Source: Vibrio mediterranei (GTDB taxonomy: Bacteria; Pseudomonadota; Gammaproteobacteria; Enterobacterales; Vibrionaceae). From it: a stretch of DNA of 64,000 nucleotides. A model generated the notes under the pieces. That model was given only the letters and a program-made list of their open reading frames with translations, made no database searches and was not told the origin of the DNA. Made by a program: the position numbers and the translations under genes. Below are positions 45,102 through 53,596 of this stretch, one piece after another. The DNA is taken from the NCBI RefSeq assembly GCF_900088415.1, contig NZ_FLLQ01000005.1, forward strand, positions 62,001 through 126,000, read 5' to 3'. The first letter of the stretch is position 1, and the number at the start of each line of letters is the position of its first letter.

Positions 45102-45560
45102 TTGGGTATTCAGGAAAACGTAGAGCGTGTTGCCATCTTTCCAACCACTGATACGGTGGTTGCTTTGGACATAATTAAGGAAGAAAGGGGTTATCAGCGC
45201 TTCATTAACGGCAGCACTGCGCAACTCTTGTTGGCCAGTACAACTATAATCGAACACCACACTATAAGTAGGCGTTTCTAATTCATGGTTCTCATTGTTG
45301 TTGCCAGTCCAACGCCAGACGGTGAGTATCGCCTTAGCATCGTGGTCGCCAAATGACTTTGATTTCGGCTTTTGAGGAGTTGGGTTTTGTCTGGTTGTCT
45401 GGCCAAGTCTGGTTGAAACACCAAGTGAAGCTTGATCTTCCCATAGAGAAATACCAGAAGATGAGTTCTGTGGATTTGCCGATTCAGACGCAGCAACACC
45501 TAGCGGAGCGAAAAACGCAACCACCAGAGAAACGATAAACTGCAAATAGAACTTAGACAA
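45093..45560 (-). CDS. vemP: VemP-type export-monitoring arrest peptide
   Basis: 155 residues with a signal peptide (1-24, ...PLGVAA-SE). The C-terminus contains HRISGWKDGNTLYVFLN followed by TQYA. This closely matches the V. alginolyticus VemP arrest sequence (HRIxGWKETNAMYVALNxS, stalling at Gln156 of 159); here the Gln is residue 153 of 155. VemP halts its own translation until its nascent chain is pulled by active Sec/SecDF, so arrest raises SecDF2 synthesis. Two differences, Asp-Gly for Glu-Thr and Phe for Ala, are within the arrest region. The start is TTG with GAGG 8 nt upstream. It is directly upstream of secD, as expected. Confidence 0.9.
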   Translation of the reverse strand: MSKFYLQFIVSLVVAFFAPLGVAASESANPQNSSSGISLWEDQASLGVSTRLGQTTRQNPTPQKPKSKSFGDHDAKAILTVWRWTGNNNENHELETPTYSVVFDYSCTGQQELRSAAVNEALITPFFLNYVQSNHRISGWKDGNTLYVFLNTQYA

Positions 45561-45718
45561 AAAACTAGCCTCATGACACCAAGATCTGCATTATCTGCCT
45601 ATGTTGCCTCAAAGACAAATAAAAAATACTAAATCGAATATTAGAATCCGTTTACTTCATGTTGAGGTAATAAATGTCGCAAACTATAGTCAAAGAGTAA
45701 CGATAGAAAGGAATGACA

Positions 45719-46114
45719 ATGGAACTGTCACAAAATGAAAAATTGACCTTAGTAAAGTACGCATTAAACGTACTCGATGGATGGGGTGCATCTAATTTAC
45801 AGACAGAAGCCATTTTAGAAATTTCGCCTGAGCAGCATGCTCGCTTAAAAGTTACGCCTGCCACTGTCCCTATTGGTCCTTCAACACTTGAGCGAGTTCA
45901 CTTAGTGGTTGAAATTGATGGCCTACTGCGTAACGCGTTCGAAAGCTCTCATTTCATCAACAACTTCATTAATGTCAGAAACAATGCCAAAAACTTAAAC
46001 GGTTACGCGCCCATAGAGCATATCGAAAGAGGCGACCTCACCGCTCTTAAGCGCCTCAAACAGTATGCTAAAGAGATGGCCCGTAATGCAGAACGGGAAC
46101 AGGACGACTATTAA
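45719..46114 (+). CDS. Orphan Xre/MbcA/ParS-like (DUF2384-type) protein
   Basis: 131 residues from the ATG at 45719, 6 nt after AAAGGA; an in-frame ATG at 45713 abuts the site and is less likely. The C-terminal half (LERVHLVVEIDGLLRNAF...FINVRNNAKNLNGYAPIEHIERGDLTALKRLKQYAKEM) follows the Xre-MbcA-ParS toxin-binding pattern (hydrophobic helix, N-x-x-x-x-G-x-x-P-x-x-x-x-x-x-G-D, C-terminal helix). The first half (WGASNLQTEAILEISPEQHARL) fits a degenerate helix-turn-helix. Such proteins are usually antitoxins for RES-domain NAD+-degrading toxins, but no RES gene is beside it. It may have a housekeeping role. Confidence 0.7.
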   Translation: MELSQNEKLTLVKYALNVLDGWGASNLQTEAILEISPEQHARLKVTPATVPIGPSTLERVHLVVEIDGLLRNAFESSHFINNFINVRNNAKNLNGYAPIEHIERGDLTALKRLKQYAKEMARNAEREQDDY

Positions 46115-46146
46115 ACTATTGGTGGTAATATTCTTATCGCAGCAGA

Positions 46147-46818
46147 TTAAAATAACTCTCCTGTCGCGACATTCAAATAAACTTTATTCTCCGATTCAAT
46201 CCCACCACAGTAGGTAAAATAAACACTGTCTTGATGATTGATCGATTTTACCCAACCACTTAGTTCTTCAAAATCAGACAATCGACATCGCTTTTGCTTC
46301 ACCAGTTTAGTGGAAGCATCAAAGAATTTTTCTTGATAGAGCATAAAGTCGTCACTGCCTTCGATGTAGTCCGTTAAGACATTTAACCAACGCTCGCCAC
46401 TCAGGTTAACCTCTTTAGTCACTAGGTGCTTTGTATTTACCCACTGAGATATTTCTTCTGCCCCTTCTTCGAGTTGATAAATAGGCGCGATGCGTATCCA
46501 CTCACCCTCTCTCTCAAGAACTTTCAACTTTTCACCATAGTACGCCACACCATCAGGTGCAGAGGCGAGATCGGGTTGAGTAAGGACGTTCTCGAATGAT
46601 CTCGCCACAAAATAATATTCTGGTAAAGGAGGCGGACTGGGTTGTTCAACAACAATTTCAGAAGGCGAATCATCGCTTGTATTCTGTATATCAGGATGTG
46701 TTCGAGGCACAATCGCTTCTGTCTCATCTTGATTGAGATAGCCCAGATAATAAGCAATACCAAGACCAGCTAATACTAGCGTTACGACCGCTAATACAAT
46801 AACCACTACCTTTTTCAC
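46147..46818 (-). CDS. Membrane-anchored protein with SH3-like domain, unknown function
   Basis: 223 residues from a GTG at 46818. There is one N-terminal TM helix (~4-27), then a Pro/Ser-rich linker (~40-68) and a periplasmic domain (~70-225) whose start (YFVARSFENVLTQPDL...YGEKLKVLEREGEWIRIAPI) resembles a bacterial SH3 domain. Two cysteines (KRCRLSDF and FTYCGG) may pair. The gene is divergent, 51 nt away, from the Scs-type redox operon, which could act on those cysteines, though this is speculation. Family not recognised. Confidence 0.72.
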   Translation of the reverse strand: MKKVVVIVLAVVTLVLAGLGIAYYLGYLNQDETEAIVPRTHPDIQNTSDDSPSEIVVEQPSPPPLPEYYFVARSFENVLTQPDLASAPDGVAYYGEKLKVLEREGEWIRIAPIYQLEEGAEEISQWVNTKHLVTKEVNLSGERWLNVLTDYIEGSDDFMLYQEKFFDASTKLVKQKRCRLSDFEELSGWVKSINHQDSVYFTYCGGIESENKVYLNVATGELF

Positions 46819-46869
46819 AACTGACCCATTTTATCTAATTTTCGCACACTCTTCTTACTCACTGCCATT

Positions 46870-47217
46870 TTGGTGGTGATGTTTTGTGCGTTAAAAACGA
46901 ACGTTGCATACCACAGCCAACTGGTGGAAGCCGCACCAACACCCGCACCCTATATGAGCGAGGCGGCCCTGTTCAACTCGAGTTCCATCGAGAAAATCGT
47001 CCATAACATCACCCCTGTTGATGAGCCATGTCGATTGACACAAAAGTTGCTTGGACAATCTTTCGCTCATTTAGAAACCTTTACTCCGCTTCTGTTTTTG
47101 GTCGCTTTGTTAGCACTGCTCTCTGAGCGCAAAGTTAAGCCAGCCCATACTCGCCGAAGCGATACCTATCCTCCTAAGCTCAGGCTTCACGTAACTCACT
47201 GTACTTTCCGGGAATAA
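46870..47217 (+). CDS. Small membrane protein ahead of the Scs-like operon (ScsA position)
   Basis: 115 residues if TTG at 46870 is used. The open frame extends upstream to 46825 and would add a hydrophobic N-terminus (ILSNFRTLFLLTAILVV), but has only non-standard starts and no clear ribosome site, so the start is unsure. There is a second hydrophobic segment at ~70-86 (LETFTPLLFLVALLALL) and a basic tail. It lies 44 nt before the DsbD-like gene, where Salmonella has scsA (suppressor of copper sensitivity). I see no sequence motif that proves it is ScsA. Confidence 0.55.
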   Translation: MVVMFCALKTNVAYHSQLVEAAPTPAPYMSEAALFNSSSIEKIVHNITPVDEPCRLTQKLLGQSFAHLETFTPLLFLVALLALLSERKVKPAHTRRSDTYPPKLRLHVTHCTFRE

Positions 47218-47261
47218 AACGCCTCCAACTTAGGTCTATTTATTACTTATTGGAGATTACT

Positions 47262-49415
47262 GTGTCTTATACAAACACAATGTTAACGACTCGCACTGCG
47301 CGTAGCCGTCATTTAATGTCGCTTTGTCGACAAACACTAAGCACTCTAGTGCTAACGTTCGCGATCGTCTTCGTTGCACTCTACAGTGCAATGTCACATG
47401 CGCAATCTACGGGATGGATTCAAGATCCAATGCATCCACCGGTGAAGGTTCGACTGCTATCTACCGGCCACCTCGATCCACAAACCAAACAGATGGAGAT
47501 GGTTCTTAATGTCGAACTCGATGGAGAATGGAAAACCTATTGGCGTAGCCCCGGTGAAGGCGGTGTCGCTCCGGAATTTGATTGGAGTGCTTCGACGAAT
47601 GTCGAAGCGATAGATTGGCAATGGCCCGTACCTGCTTATTATGAGCAGCTAGGGGTGATGACTTTAGGGTACAAACACGAAGTCAGCTTCCCGATTATTG
47701 TCACCGTGTCAGATACGTCTAAACCAATCTCGCTCAAAGCCAACTTGCGATTGCCAAGCTGCACCAATATCTGTGTGATAGCGGATTACCCAATTGATTT
47801 AGAGATTGATCCCAATGTTCTCTCACTAGATTCCGATGCCGCGTATCTGTTTGGTCAAGGCATGAGCTTGACGCCCAAAAAGGACAATCAAATATCCGTA
47901 GAAGCAAGCTACTGGAATCAGCAAGCACAAGAGCTTCAACTTAAGCTCACCAGCAAAACGGCTTGGAAAAAACCACAGATTTTGGTCGATGGAGACGAAG
48001 TCAGTGATGAGTTCTTCGCACAGCCCAAAATAACCATCGAAGGCAATACTCTGTATGCCAAATTTGATGTTAGCAATTGGCTTGGCGAAGCAGATATCAG
48101 TGACAAGAACATTCAAATTACCGTGTCAGATAAGCTGATATTAACGGAAACGTCAACACAAGTATCCACGATACCGATGGCCTATCCTGAGAGTGGAAGC
48201 CTCATTTGGATGATAGGATTTGCTCTCATAGGCGGTCTGATTCTCAATATCATGCCTTGTGTACTTCCAGTGCTTGGCATGAAGCTTAACAGTATCATCT
48301 CGGGCGTGAATCAATCGCCAAAGCAAGTTCGATTGTCATTTCTTGCTTCCTCGTTCGGCATCATCAGCTCATTCCTACTACTTGCTGGTGCCTTAACATC
48401 TCTGAAGATGGCTGGGCATATGGTTGGTTGGGGTATTCAATTCCAGAATTATTGGTTTATTGCCTTTATGGCGATAGTTACCCTATTGTTTTCAGCGAAT
48501 TTGCTTGGTTTATTCAACATACAACTCCCAAGCAGCCTCAACACCTGGATGGCATCTAAAGGTGACCATAGCTATGGGGGGCATTTCGTTCAAGGGATGT
48601 TTGCAACGTTACTAGCGACACCATGTAGTGCTCCCTTCCTTGGTACTGCCGTTGCGTATGCACTGGGAGCAAGCTATACCGAGCTTTGGTTGATTTTTGT
48701 GGCACTCGGCATCGGAATGAGCTTACCGTGGCTGTTGTTTACGCTGTTCCCATCCTTGGTTAATGTCTTCCCTAAACCAGGTCCTTGGATGAACAAAGTG
48801 AAGCTAGCATTTGGTGCAATGATGTTATTGACCAGTCTTTGGTTAGTAACACTACTGTCAACCTTTATTGGTTTTGCTTTAACCGCAGCGTTGGTAGCCA
48901 TTATTATCATTGCTACCCTGGTACTCATTAGCAAACAATACGGGCGCAAGGCAGTAGCTGTTCTCTCTGCGCTATCGATTTTTGTCGTTGGTGGTGGACT
49001 GATCATCGGCAGTGTGACCGCAGATAAATGGTCCACGCCTATCGTTGATGATCTTCACTGGCAGAAACTGGATCGTGATCAAATACCAGAGCTCGTGGCT
49101 CAAGGAAAAACCGTATTTGTTGACGTTACTGCTGACTGGTGCATTACCTGTAAAGCCAACAAAATTGGAGTCATTCTACAAAACCCAGTTTATGAAAAAC
49201 TTCAGCAATCAGACATCGTACTGATGCGTGGAGACTGGACAACGCCAAGCGACAGCGTGACTCAATACCTACAGAGCTATGGACGCTTTGGAGTGCCATT
49301 TAATATTGTCTACGGTCCAGAATATCCGCAAGGCATCCCAATGCCCGTTATTCTGACGTCAGAGGTGGTTATGCAGTCTATCGATATGGCCAGCGGAGAA
49401 ACACATGAAGGCTAA
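47262..49415 (+). CDS. scsB: DsbD/ScsB-like thiol:disulfide transmembrane reductase
   Basis: 717 residues from the GTG at 47262, 7 nt after TGGAG. Signal/anchor to ~residue 45; a periplasmic N-terminal domain (~50-310) with Cys pair LPSCTNICVIADYP; about eight membrane helices (~315-600) with the redox cysteines in IMPCVLPVLG and ATPCSAPFLG; a C-terminal thioredoxin domain with WCITCK (~630). It carries electrons from cytoplasmic thioredoxin to periplasmic thiol proteins. The Scs version feeds ScsC and ScsD in copper and oxidative stress. It overlaps the next gene by 11 nt. Confidence 0.9.
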   Translation: MSYTNTMLTTRTARSRHLMSLCRQTLSTLVLTFAIVFVALYSAMSHAQSTGWIQDPMHPPVKVRLLSTGHLDPQTKQMEMVLNVELDGEWKTYWRSPGEGGVAPEFDWSASTNVEAIDWQWPVPAYYEQLGVMTLGYKHEVSFPIIVTVSDTSKPISLKANLRLPSCTNICVIADYPIDLEIDPNVLSLDSDAAYLFGQGMSLTPKKDNQISVEASYWNQQAQELQLKLTSKTAWKKPQILVDGDEVSDEFFAQPKITIEGNTLYAKFDVSNWLGEADISDKNIQITVSDKLILTETSTQVSTIPMAYPESGSLIWMIGFALIGGLILNIMPCVLPVLGMKLNSIISGVNQSPKQVRLSFLASSFGIISSFLLLAGALTSLKMAGHMVGWGIQFQNYWFIAFMAIVTLLFSANLLGLFNIQLPSSLNTWMASKGDHSYGGHFVQGMFATLLATPCSAPFLGTAVAYALGASYTELWLIFVALGIGMSLPWLLFTLFPSLVNVFPKPGPWMNKVKLAFGAMMLLTSLWLVTLLSTFIGFALTAALVAIIIIATLVLISKQYGRKAVAVLSALSIFVVGGGLIIGSVTADKWSTPIVDDLHWQKLDRDQIPELVAQGKTVFVDVTADWCITCKANKIGVILQNPVYEKLQQSDIVLMRGDWTTPSDSVTQYLQSYGRFGVPFNIVYGPEYPQGIPMPVILTSEVVMQSIDMASGETHEG

Positions 49416-49932
49416 ATCGACCGAAGAAAAACCTTGGTCCAGCCGTCTTAAAAAATGGTCAAAAGAGCTCATCAGCATTGTTATTTTGATGACATTGGTT
49501 TCAATGGCTCTGGATTGGTATCGCAGTACATCAATGCCCAGTGGTGAAGCGCCTTCGTTAAAAGCGATGACCACCCAAGGCTTGCCTGTCGATATCATTC
49601 AACAAAGCCAGGAAAAACCGGTTGTACTGTATTTTTGGGCGACGTGGTGTGGTGCTTGTAAATTTGTCAGCCCAACGATCAATTGGTTTGCAAGCGACCA
49701 TCAGGTGCTATCTATTGCCCTATCGTCGGGTACAAATGAACGCGTCCAACAGTATATGACAGCTAAGGAATACGATTTTCCGGTGATTAACGATACAACC
49801 GGGCTAATTAGTCAACAATGGAACATCAGTGTCACACCGACCGTTGTCATCATAAACAAGGGGCAGATTGAGAGTATCTCGACTGGCATCATCACGCCGA
49901 TTGGGCTGTGGTTACGAATTTTATTTGCCTAG
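49405..49932 (+). CDS. scsD: ScsD/TlpA-like membrane-anchored thioredoxin
   Basis: 175 residues. A TM anchor lies at ~22-40, then a periplasmic thioredoxin fold with active site WCGACK (~73-78) and the cis-Pro in SVTPTVVIINKG. It starts 11 nt inside scsB, so translation is coupled. Expected to be reduced by ScsB and to act on periplasmic disulfides. In Salmonella the order is scsB-C-D; here the scsD-like gene comes before the scsC-like gene. Confidence 0.85.
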   Translation: MKAKSTEEKPWSSRLKKWSKELISIVILMTLVSMALDWYRSTSMPSGEAPSLKAMTTQGLPVDIIQQSQEKPVVLYFWATWCGACKFVSPTINWFASDHQVLSIALSSGTNERVQQYMTAKEYDFPVINDTTGLISQQWNISVTPTVVIINKGQIESISTGIITPIGLWLRILFA

Positions 49933-49957
49933 TGTTCACTGGGCATAAGGAAAAACA

Positions 49958-50695
49958 ATGAAAAAAACGCTTATTTCAATGGCGATCAGTGTCGCTGCGC
50001 TACTTCCAACTCTGTCTCATGCTGCTTTAACCGCTGAGCAACAACAACAGTTAGACAGTATTCATCAGCTATTGACCGAAAACCCAGAGATCATCGGCGA
50101 TCTACAGCTAAGTCTTCAACAATATGTCGAAGGTCAAAAACAGCTTGAGAATGCAAAAAAGCAGAGTGAATCATGGCTAAACGATACGACAATTCACACT
50201 GTTCTGGGAAATACAGATGGATCGACAGTCATCGTCAATTTTACCGACTATAACTGCCCATATTGCAAGCGCTTGGATGGCGAACTGACGAAGTTAGTTG
50301 CTAACTATAAAGATGTAAAAGTCATCAATATCTATGTCCCGCTCAAGCAGCAAGTCATTGAAGGGCTCGATACGAACTCCGCAGCATTTGCCATTAAGGT
50401 TTGGCAGCAAGCACCCGAAAAGTTTGTAGAAGTGAATCGTCTACTTGTCGCGAAACCTGGTATACATACCAAAGACTCTATCGAAGCCATCGCGAAAAAG
50501 ACAGATACAACACAGTATCTAACAAGTGATACGAAAATTAACGAGTCTTTAGTGAAAAACTACAAAACATTTGTTGCCTTGGGCTTACGTGGGACACCCG
50601 CTATGTTCATTGGCGATGAGCTGATTCCAGGCTATGTCCCTTACGACAAACTGGAACAGGTCATCAAAAAGAACATGGCTGAAAACGCTAGCTAA
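49958..50695 (+). CDS. scsC: DsbG/ScsC-like periplasmic thiol protein
   Basis: 245 residues with a signal peptide (1-22, ...LSHA-AL). A helical N-terminal oligomerisation segment (~23-75) precedes a DsbA-fold domain with active site CPYCK (NFTDYNCPYCKRL) and cis-Pro RGTPAMFIGDELIPGY. It is a thiol-disulfide isomerase-like or copper-chaperone protein kept reduced by ScsB. Its last 8 nt overlap the convergent LysR gene. Confidence 0.87.
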   Translation: MKKTLISMAISVAALLPTLSHAALTAEQQQQLDSIHQLLTENPEIIGDLQLSLQQYVEGQKQLENAKKQSESWLNDTTIHTVLGNTDGSTVIVNFTDYNCPYCKRLDGELTKLVANYKDVKVINIYVPLKQQVIEGLDTNSAAFAIKVWQQAPEKFVEVNRLLVAKPGIHTKDSIEAIAKKTDTTQYLTSDTKINESLVKNYKTFVALGLRGTPAMFIGDELIPGYVPYDKLEQVIKKNMAENAS

Positions 50696-51632
50696 TTGGC
50701 CCCCAACCATAATGCTCAGAAAGCTGATTGAGCTTTCTGAGCTCTTCTTTCGTTTCGGTCATTAGCCATTGCGCTAACTCCTCAACAATCGGTGAGCCCG
50801 TCCTCTTATGGCAGAAATAGCGCCAACTACTAAAATGGATCTGCGCATTTTTGGGGCACACAAGATACTCTCGTTCCAGTTCCGGTAAAGCAAGCAGTAA
50901 ATCGGTAACGGCAACACCATGGCCTGACAAGCAAGCACTCAAGGTTAAATCCAAGGTAAAAAATGTTGAATTTCGCACCGGTTGATTACTCTTGTATTGG
51001 ATTTTATCCAACCACACTCGCCAATCAATATGATCAAGTGTTGGATGCAGTCTTGGTAGCGTCAGAAGGTGTTCAATATCGCGGTTTTCACCGAGTAACT
51101 GCTGAGTACAAACAGGTGCCATGTACTCTTCTCGCATAAAGGATATTTCCGGATCGTTTTGATAAGCTTCACTTTCACGAGTGGTAAAAACGAATAGGTC
51201 ATAATCGCCTTTCCTTAAACTTTCCTCTTCATCAATTACCGGAATAACGGCAATTTCATAATCAGGGAAACGCTCGTTTAGCTTCTGTATTTTCGGTAAT
51301 AGCGCTCGAGTGGCATAACTTAACGCTGCGCGAATCACTATCTTGTTACTCTGGACTTCTTTCCAAGACTCAAGCAACGACTGAAGGGCCTGATAATTAC
51401 GTCCCAAAACTTCAAACAGTGCTTGCCCTTTCAACGTCAGCTGAATTGAGCGATGACCACGAATAACCAATGATGCATTGAGATCATCTTCAAGTTGCTT
51501 AACTTGCCGGCTCACTGCACTTTGAGTAACGTGAAGCTCTTGCGCTGCAGAGGTAAAGCTCATATGCCTTGCTACGGTTTCAAAGACTTTTAGTGCATTG
51601 TGTGAATAGGGAATATTCGAATATAGATTCAT
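50688..51632 (-). CDS. LysR-family regulator, GcvA-like
   Basis: 314 residues. The helix-turn-helix (ALKVFETVARHMSFTSAAQELHVTQSAVSRQVKQLEDDL, ~12-50) is of the GcvA type, followed by the effector domain. It is divergent from the MATE gene at 51733 with a 100-nt gap, so it may control that exporter. Its 3' end overlaps the scsC-like gene by 8 nt on the opposite strand. Confidence 0.92.
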   Translation of the reverse strand: MNLYSNIPYSHNALKVFETVARHMSFTSAAQELHVTQSAVSRQVKQLEDDLNASLVIRGHRSIQLTLKGQALFEVLGRNYQALQSLLESWKEVQSNKIVIRAALSYATRALLPKIQKLNERFPDYEIAVIPVIDEEESLRKGDYDLFVFTTRESEAYQNDPEISFMREEYMAPVCTQQLLGENRDIEHLLTLPRLHPTLDHIDWRVWLDKIQYKSNQPVRNSTFFTLDLTLSACLSGHGVAVTDLLLALPELEREYLVCPKNAQIHFSSWRYFCHKRTGSPIVEELAQWLMTETKEELRKLNQLSEHYGWGPIS

Positions 51633-51732
51633 AATTGCTCACATGATCTGAAGTCATGCCAGAGTGACACAAATGTTAATTGAACACCATAGTTATGCAT
51701 ATAAAATGACCTCATCATAACCTGAGGCTATC

Positions 51733-53085
51733 ATGAAGAAAATTCTATCCCTTGCTGCACCACTTATTGTTTCTCAGCTAATTTCAATGGCGCTGGTCCT
51801 TACTGATGTTTGGATGATGGCACAATTGAGTGTGAGTGATCTTGCGGGTGGTGGTCTTGGAGCCTCAGTCTATACGTTCGTTTTCCTCATCGCAGGTTCA
51901 ACCGTAGGATGTGTCGCTAACCTCATCGCCATTGCTTATGGACAAAGTGTAGCTCGCCCTGAGTATGGGTTAAAACAAGTCCGATTGGCAGTAAAAGGCG
52001 CTCTGATGTTAGCCGTGCTTCTGACTCTCATCCTAACGACAGCGTTTGTTTTCGCCCCAGATTTTCTGAGAGTTGCTCAACAGCCTGAAGAAGTGATTAC
52101 GGTCGCCATGGTCTACCTTGATACTTTAAAGTGGGCCATGTTGCCGACGCTATTGCTGCTTATCTTGCGTGGCCTGACGAGTAACTATGGCGATGCCAAA
52201 TCTGTGATGATTATGTCTCTGGTTACCGTCATTTTGAACGTCCCTTTCAGCTATTGGTTAGCATTTACTTTGGATTGGGGAATTGCCGGGCTCGGTATAG
52301 GTACAGCTCTTGCCGCAACACTGGTCTTAATTGGTTATGCGACTTGGGTATTCAAACGTCCAGTGTACTATCGGTTTGCACCTTGGCTCCATCTCGAGGA
52401 ATACAACTGGCGTTTGATGCTACCGTTATTGTCGATGGGTATCCCTATTGCTATTGCAGGAGCTCTAGAAATGGGGCTGATATACGGTGGCACCTTGATG
52501 GCAGGGTTTATTGGCGTAACTGCTCTTGCCCTGCATCAAATCCTATTGCAATGCTTAAGTTTCACTTGGAATATTAATTTTGGTTTTTCTCAGGCTGCGG
52601 CCATTCTTGTGGGCAAAGAGTTCGGCAATGATAACCTCATTGGAGTCAAAGCCGTTGCGAAGCGAAGCTTCGCACTAGTGACGATACTAAGTGCTGTACT
52701 AGCGGTAGTCTTCATTGCTTGGCCGGACGCGATTGCCAGTTTGTTCCAACTGGATGGAGAAGGTGAACATGCATTAACGGACATGTTATCTTCATTGATT
52801 TGGGTTGTCGCACTGTGCTTCGTAGTAGATGCTTGGCAGTTGTTAGCCATTAACCTGCTTCGTGGCATGAAGATCGTCAAGCTTCCAACTCTAATGACCG
52901 CCATAGGATACTGGGCATTTGGTCTACCAGCCGCATGGTGGTTAATGGAACGCTATGAGCTTGCTGGTATCTGGGGCGGTATATTGGTGGGTTTAGCGGT
53001 AACTGGGTTATTGTTACTGGCGCAACTTATTGTCGAACTGCGTCCTTCAAAGACGCTAAGAGACAACGTGGTTGGCGTTGGCTAA
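51733..53085 (+). CDS. MATE-family multidrug/cation antiporter
   Basis: 450 residues, twelve membrane helices in two six-helix halves. Typical MATE features: LAAPLIVSQLISMALVLTDVWMMAQLS at the start, GLTSNYGDAKSVMIMSLVTVILNVPFSYWL in the middle, and GAxEMGLIYGGTLMAGFIGVTALALHQI beginning the second half. A Na+ or H+ coupled exporter of organic cations of the NorM/DinF class. Divergent LysR gene adjacent. Substrate unknown. Confidence 0.92.
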   Translation: MKKILSLAAPLIVSQLISMALVLTDVWMMAQLSVSDLAGGGLGASVYTFVFLIAGSTVGCVANLIAIAYGQSVARPEYGLKQVRLAVKGALMLAVLLTLILTTAFVFAPDFLRVAQQPEEVITVAMVYLDTLKWAMLPTLLLLILRGLTSNYGDAKSVMIMSLVTVILNVPFSYWLAFTLDWGIAGLGIGTALAATLVLIGYATWVFKRPVYYRFAPWLHLEEYNWRLMLPLLSMGIPIAIAGALEMGLIYGGTLMAGFIGVTALALHQILLQCLSFTWNINFGFSQAAAILVGKEFGNDNLIGVKAVAKRSFALVTILSAVLAVVFIAWPDAIASLFQLDGEGEHALTDMLSSLIWVVALCFVVDAWQLLAINLLRGMKIVKLPTLMTAIGYWAFGLPAAWWLMERYELAGIWGGILVGLAVTGLLLLAQLIVELRPSKTLRDNVVGVG

Positions 53086-53155
53086 TAAACTGCTCGCATC
53101 ATACTGGCAGAGTTATTACCATACTCACAAACTATACTGAAATCAGGATTTAACT

Positions 53156-53488
53156 ATGTCTCTTCCTCCTTGCCCAAACTGTCAATCTGAGTATGTGTAT
53201 CAGGACCAAAGCCAACTCATCTGCCCTGAGTGTGCTCACGAATGGAATCCTAATGAAGTGCCGGAAGATGCCATCATTGTTAAAGACTCTAATGGTGCAG
53301 TATTGGAAGCTGGTGACAAGGTGACGATGATCAAAGACCTTAAAGTTAAAGGCAGCTCTCTAGTCATCAAGATTGGCACGAAAGCTGTTGTTCGCAATAT
53401 CAATGATGGTAAAGACCATCAGCTTGATTGCAAGGTGGATGGTGTTGGTGAAATGATGGTGACGGCAAAGTTCGTTAAAAAAGCCTAG
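53156..53488 (+). CDS. yjdM: YjdM (PhnA) zinc-ribbon protein
   Basis: 110 residues. The N-terminal zinc ribbon CPNC...CPEC (residues ~6-28) is followed by a compact SH3-like domain with DSNGAVLEAGDKVTMIKDLKVKGSS and KIGTKAVVRNI, the diagnostic PhnA/YjdM signature. Despite its old name it is not phosphonoacetate hydrolase; the role is unclear. Single gene ending at a bidirectional terminator. Confidence 0.95.
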   Translation: MSLPPCPNCQSEYVYQDQSQLICPECAHEWNPNEVPEDAIIVKDSNGAVLEAGDKVTMIKDLKVKGSSLVIKIGTKAVVRNINDGKDHQLDCKVDGVGEMMVTAKFVKKA

Positions 53489-53540
53489 CCCGCGCCATTA
53501 CAGCTGACAAGCCAGCAGTCTTCTAGATTGACCAATAAAA

Positions 53541-53587
53541 ACGCACATATTTTTTCACTATGTAAATAAAAAATGTGCGTTTTTTGT
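53541..53587. terminator. Bidirectional terminator between yjdM and ytoQ
   Basis: ACGCACA (53541-53547) pairs with TGTGCGT (53574-53580), with TTTTTT/AAAAAA able to extend the stem inside, then TTTTTTG on the plus strand and a short T-run on the minus strand. Confidence 0.75.
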
Positions 53588-53596
53588 TGTCTGACA

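Noticed and set aside
45045-45281. 78-codon plus-strand frame across vemP and the secD leader
   Set aside because: Antisense to vemP and its regulatory RNA; no ribosome site. The VemP arrest motif on the other strand is far stronger evidence.
47250-47261. TTG start at 47250 for the ScsB-like protein
   Set aside because: The TTG overlaps the TGGAG that best serves as ribosome site for the GTG at 47262.
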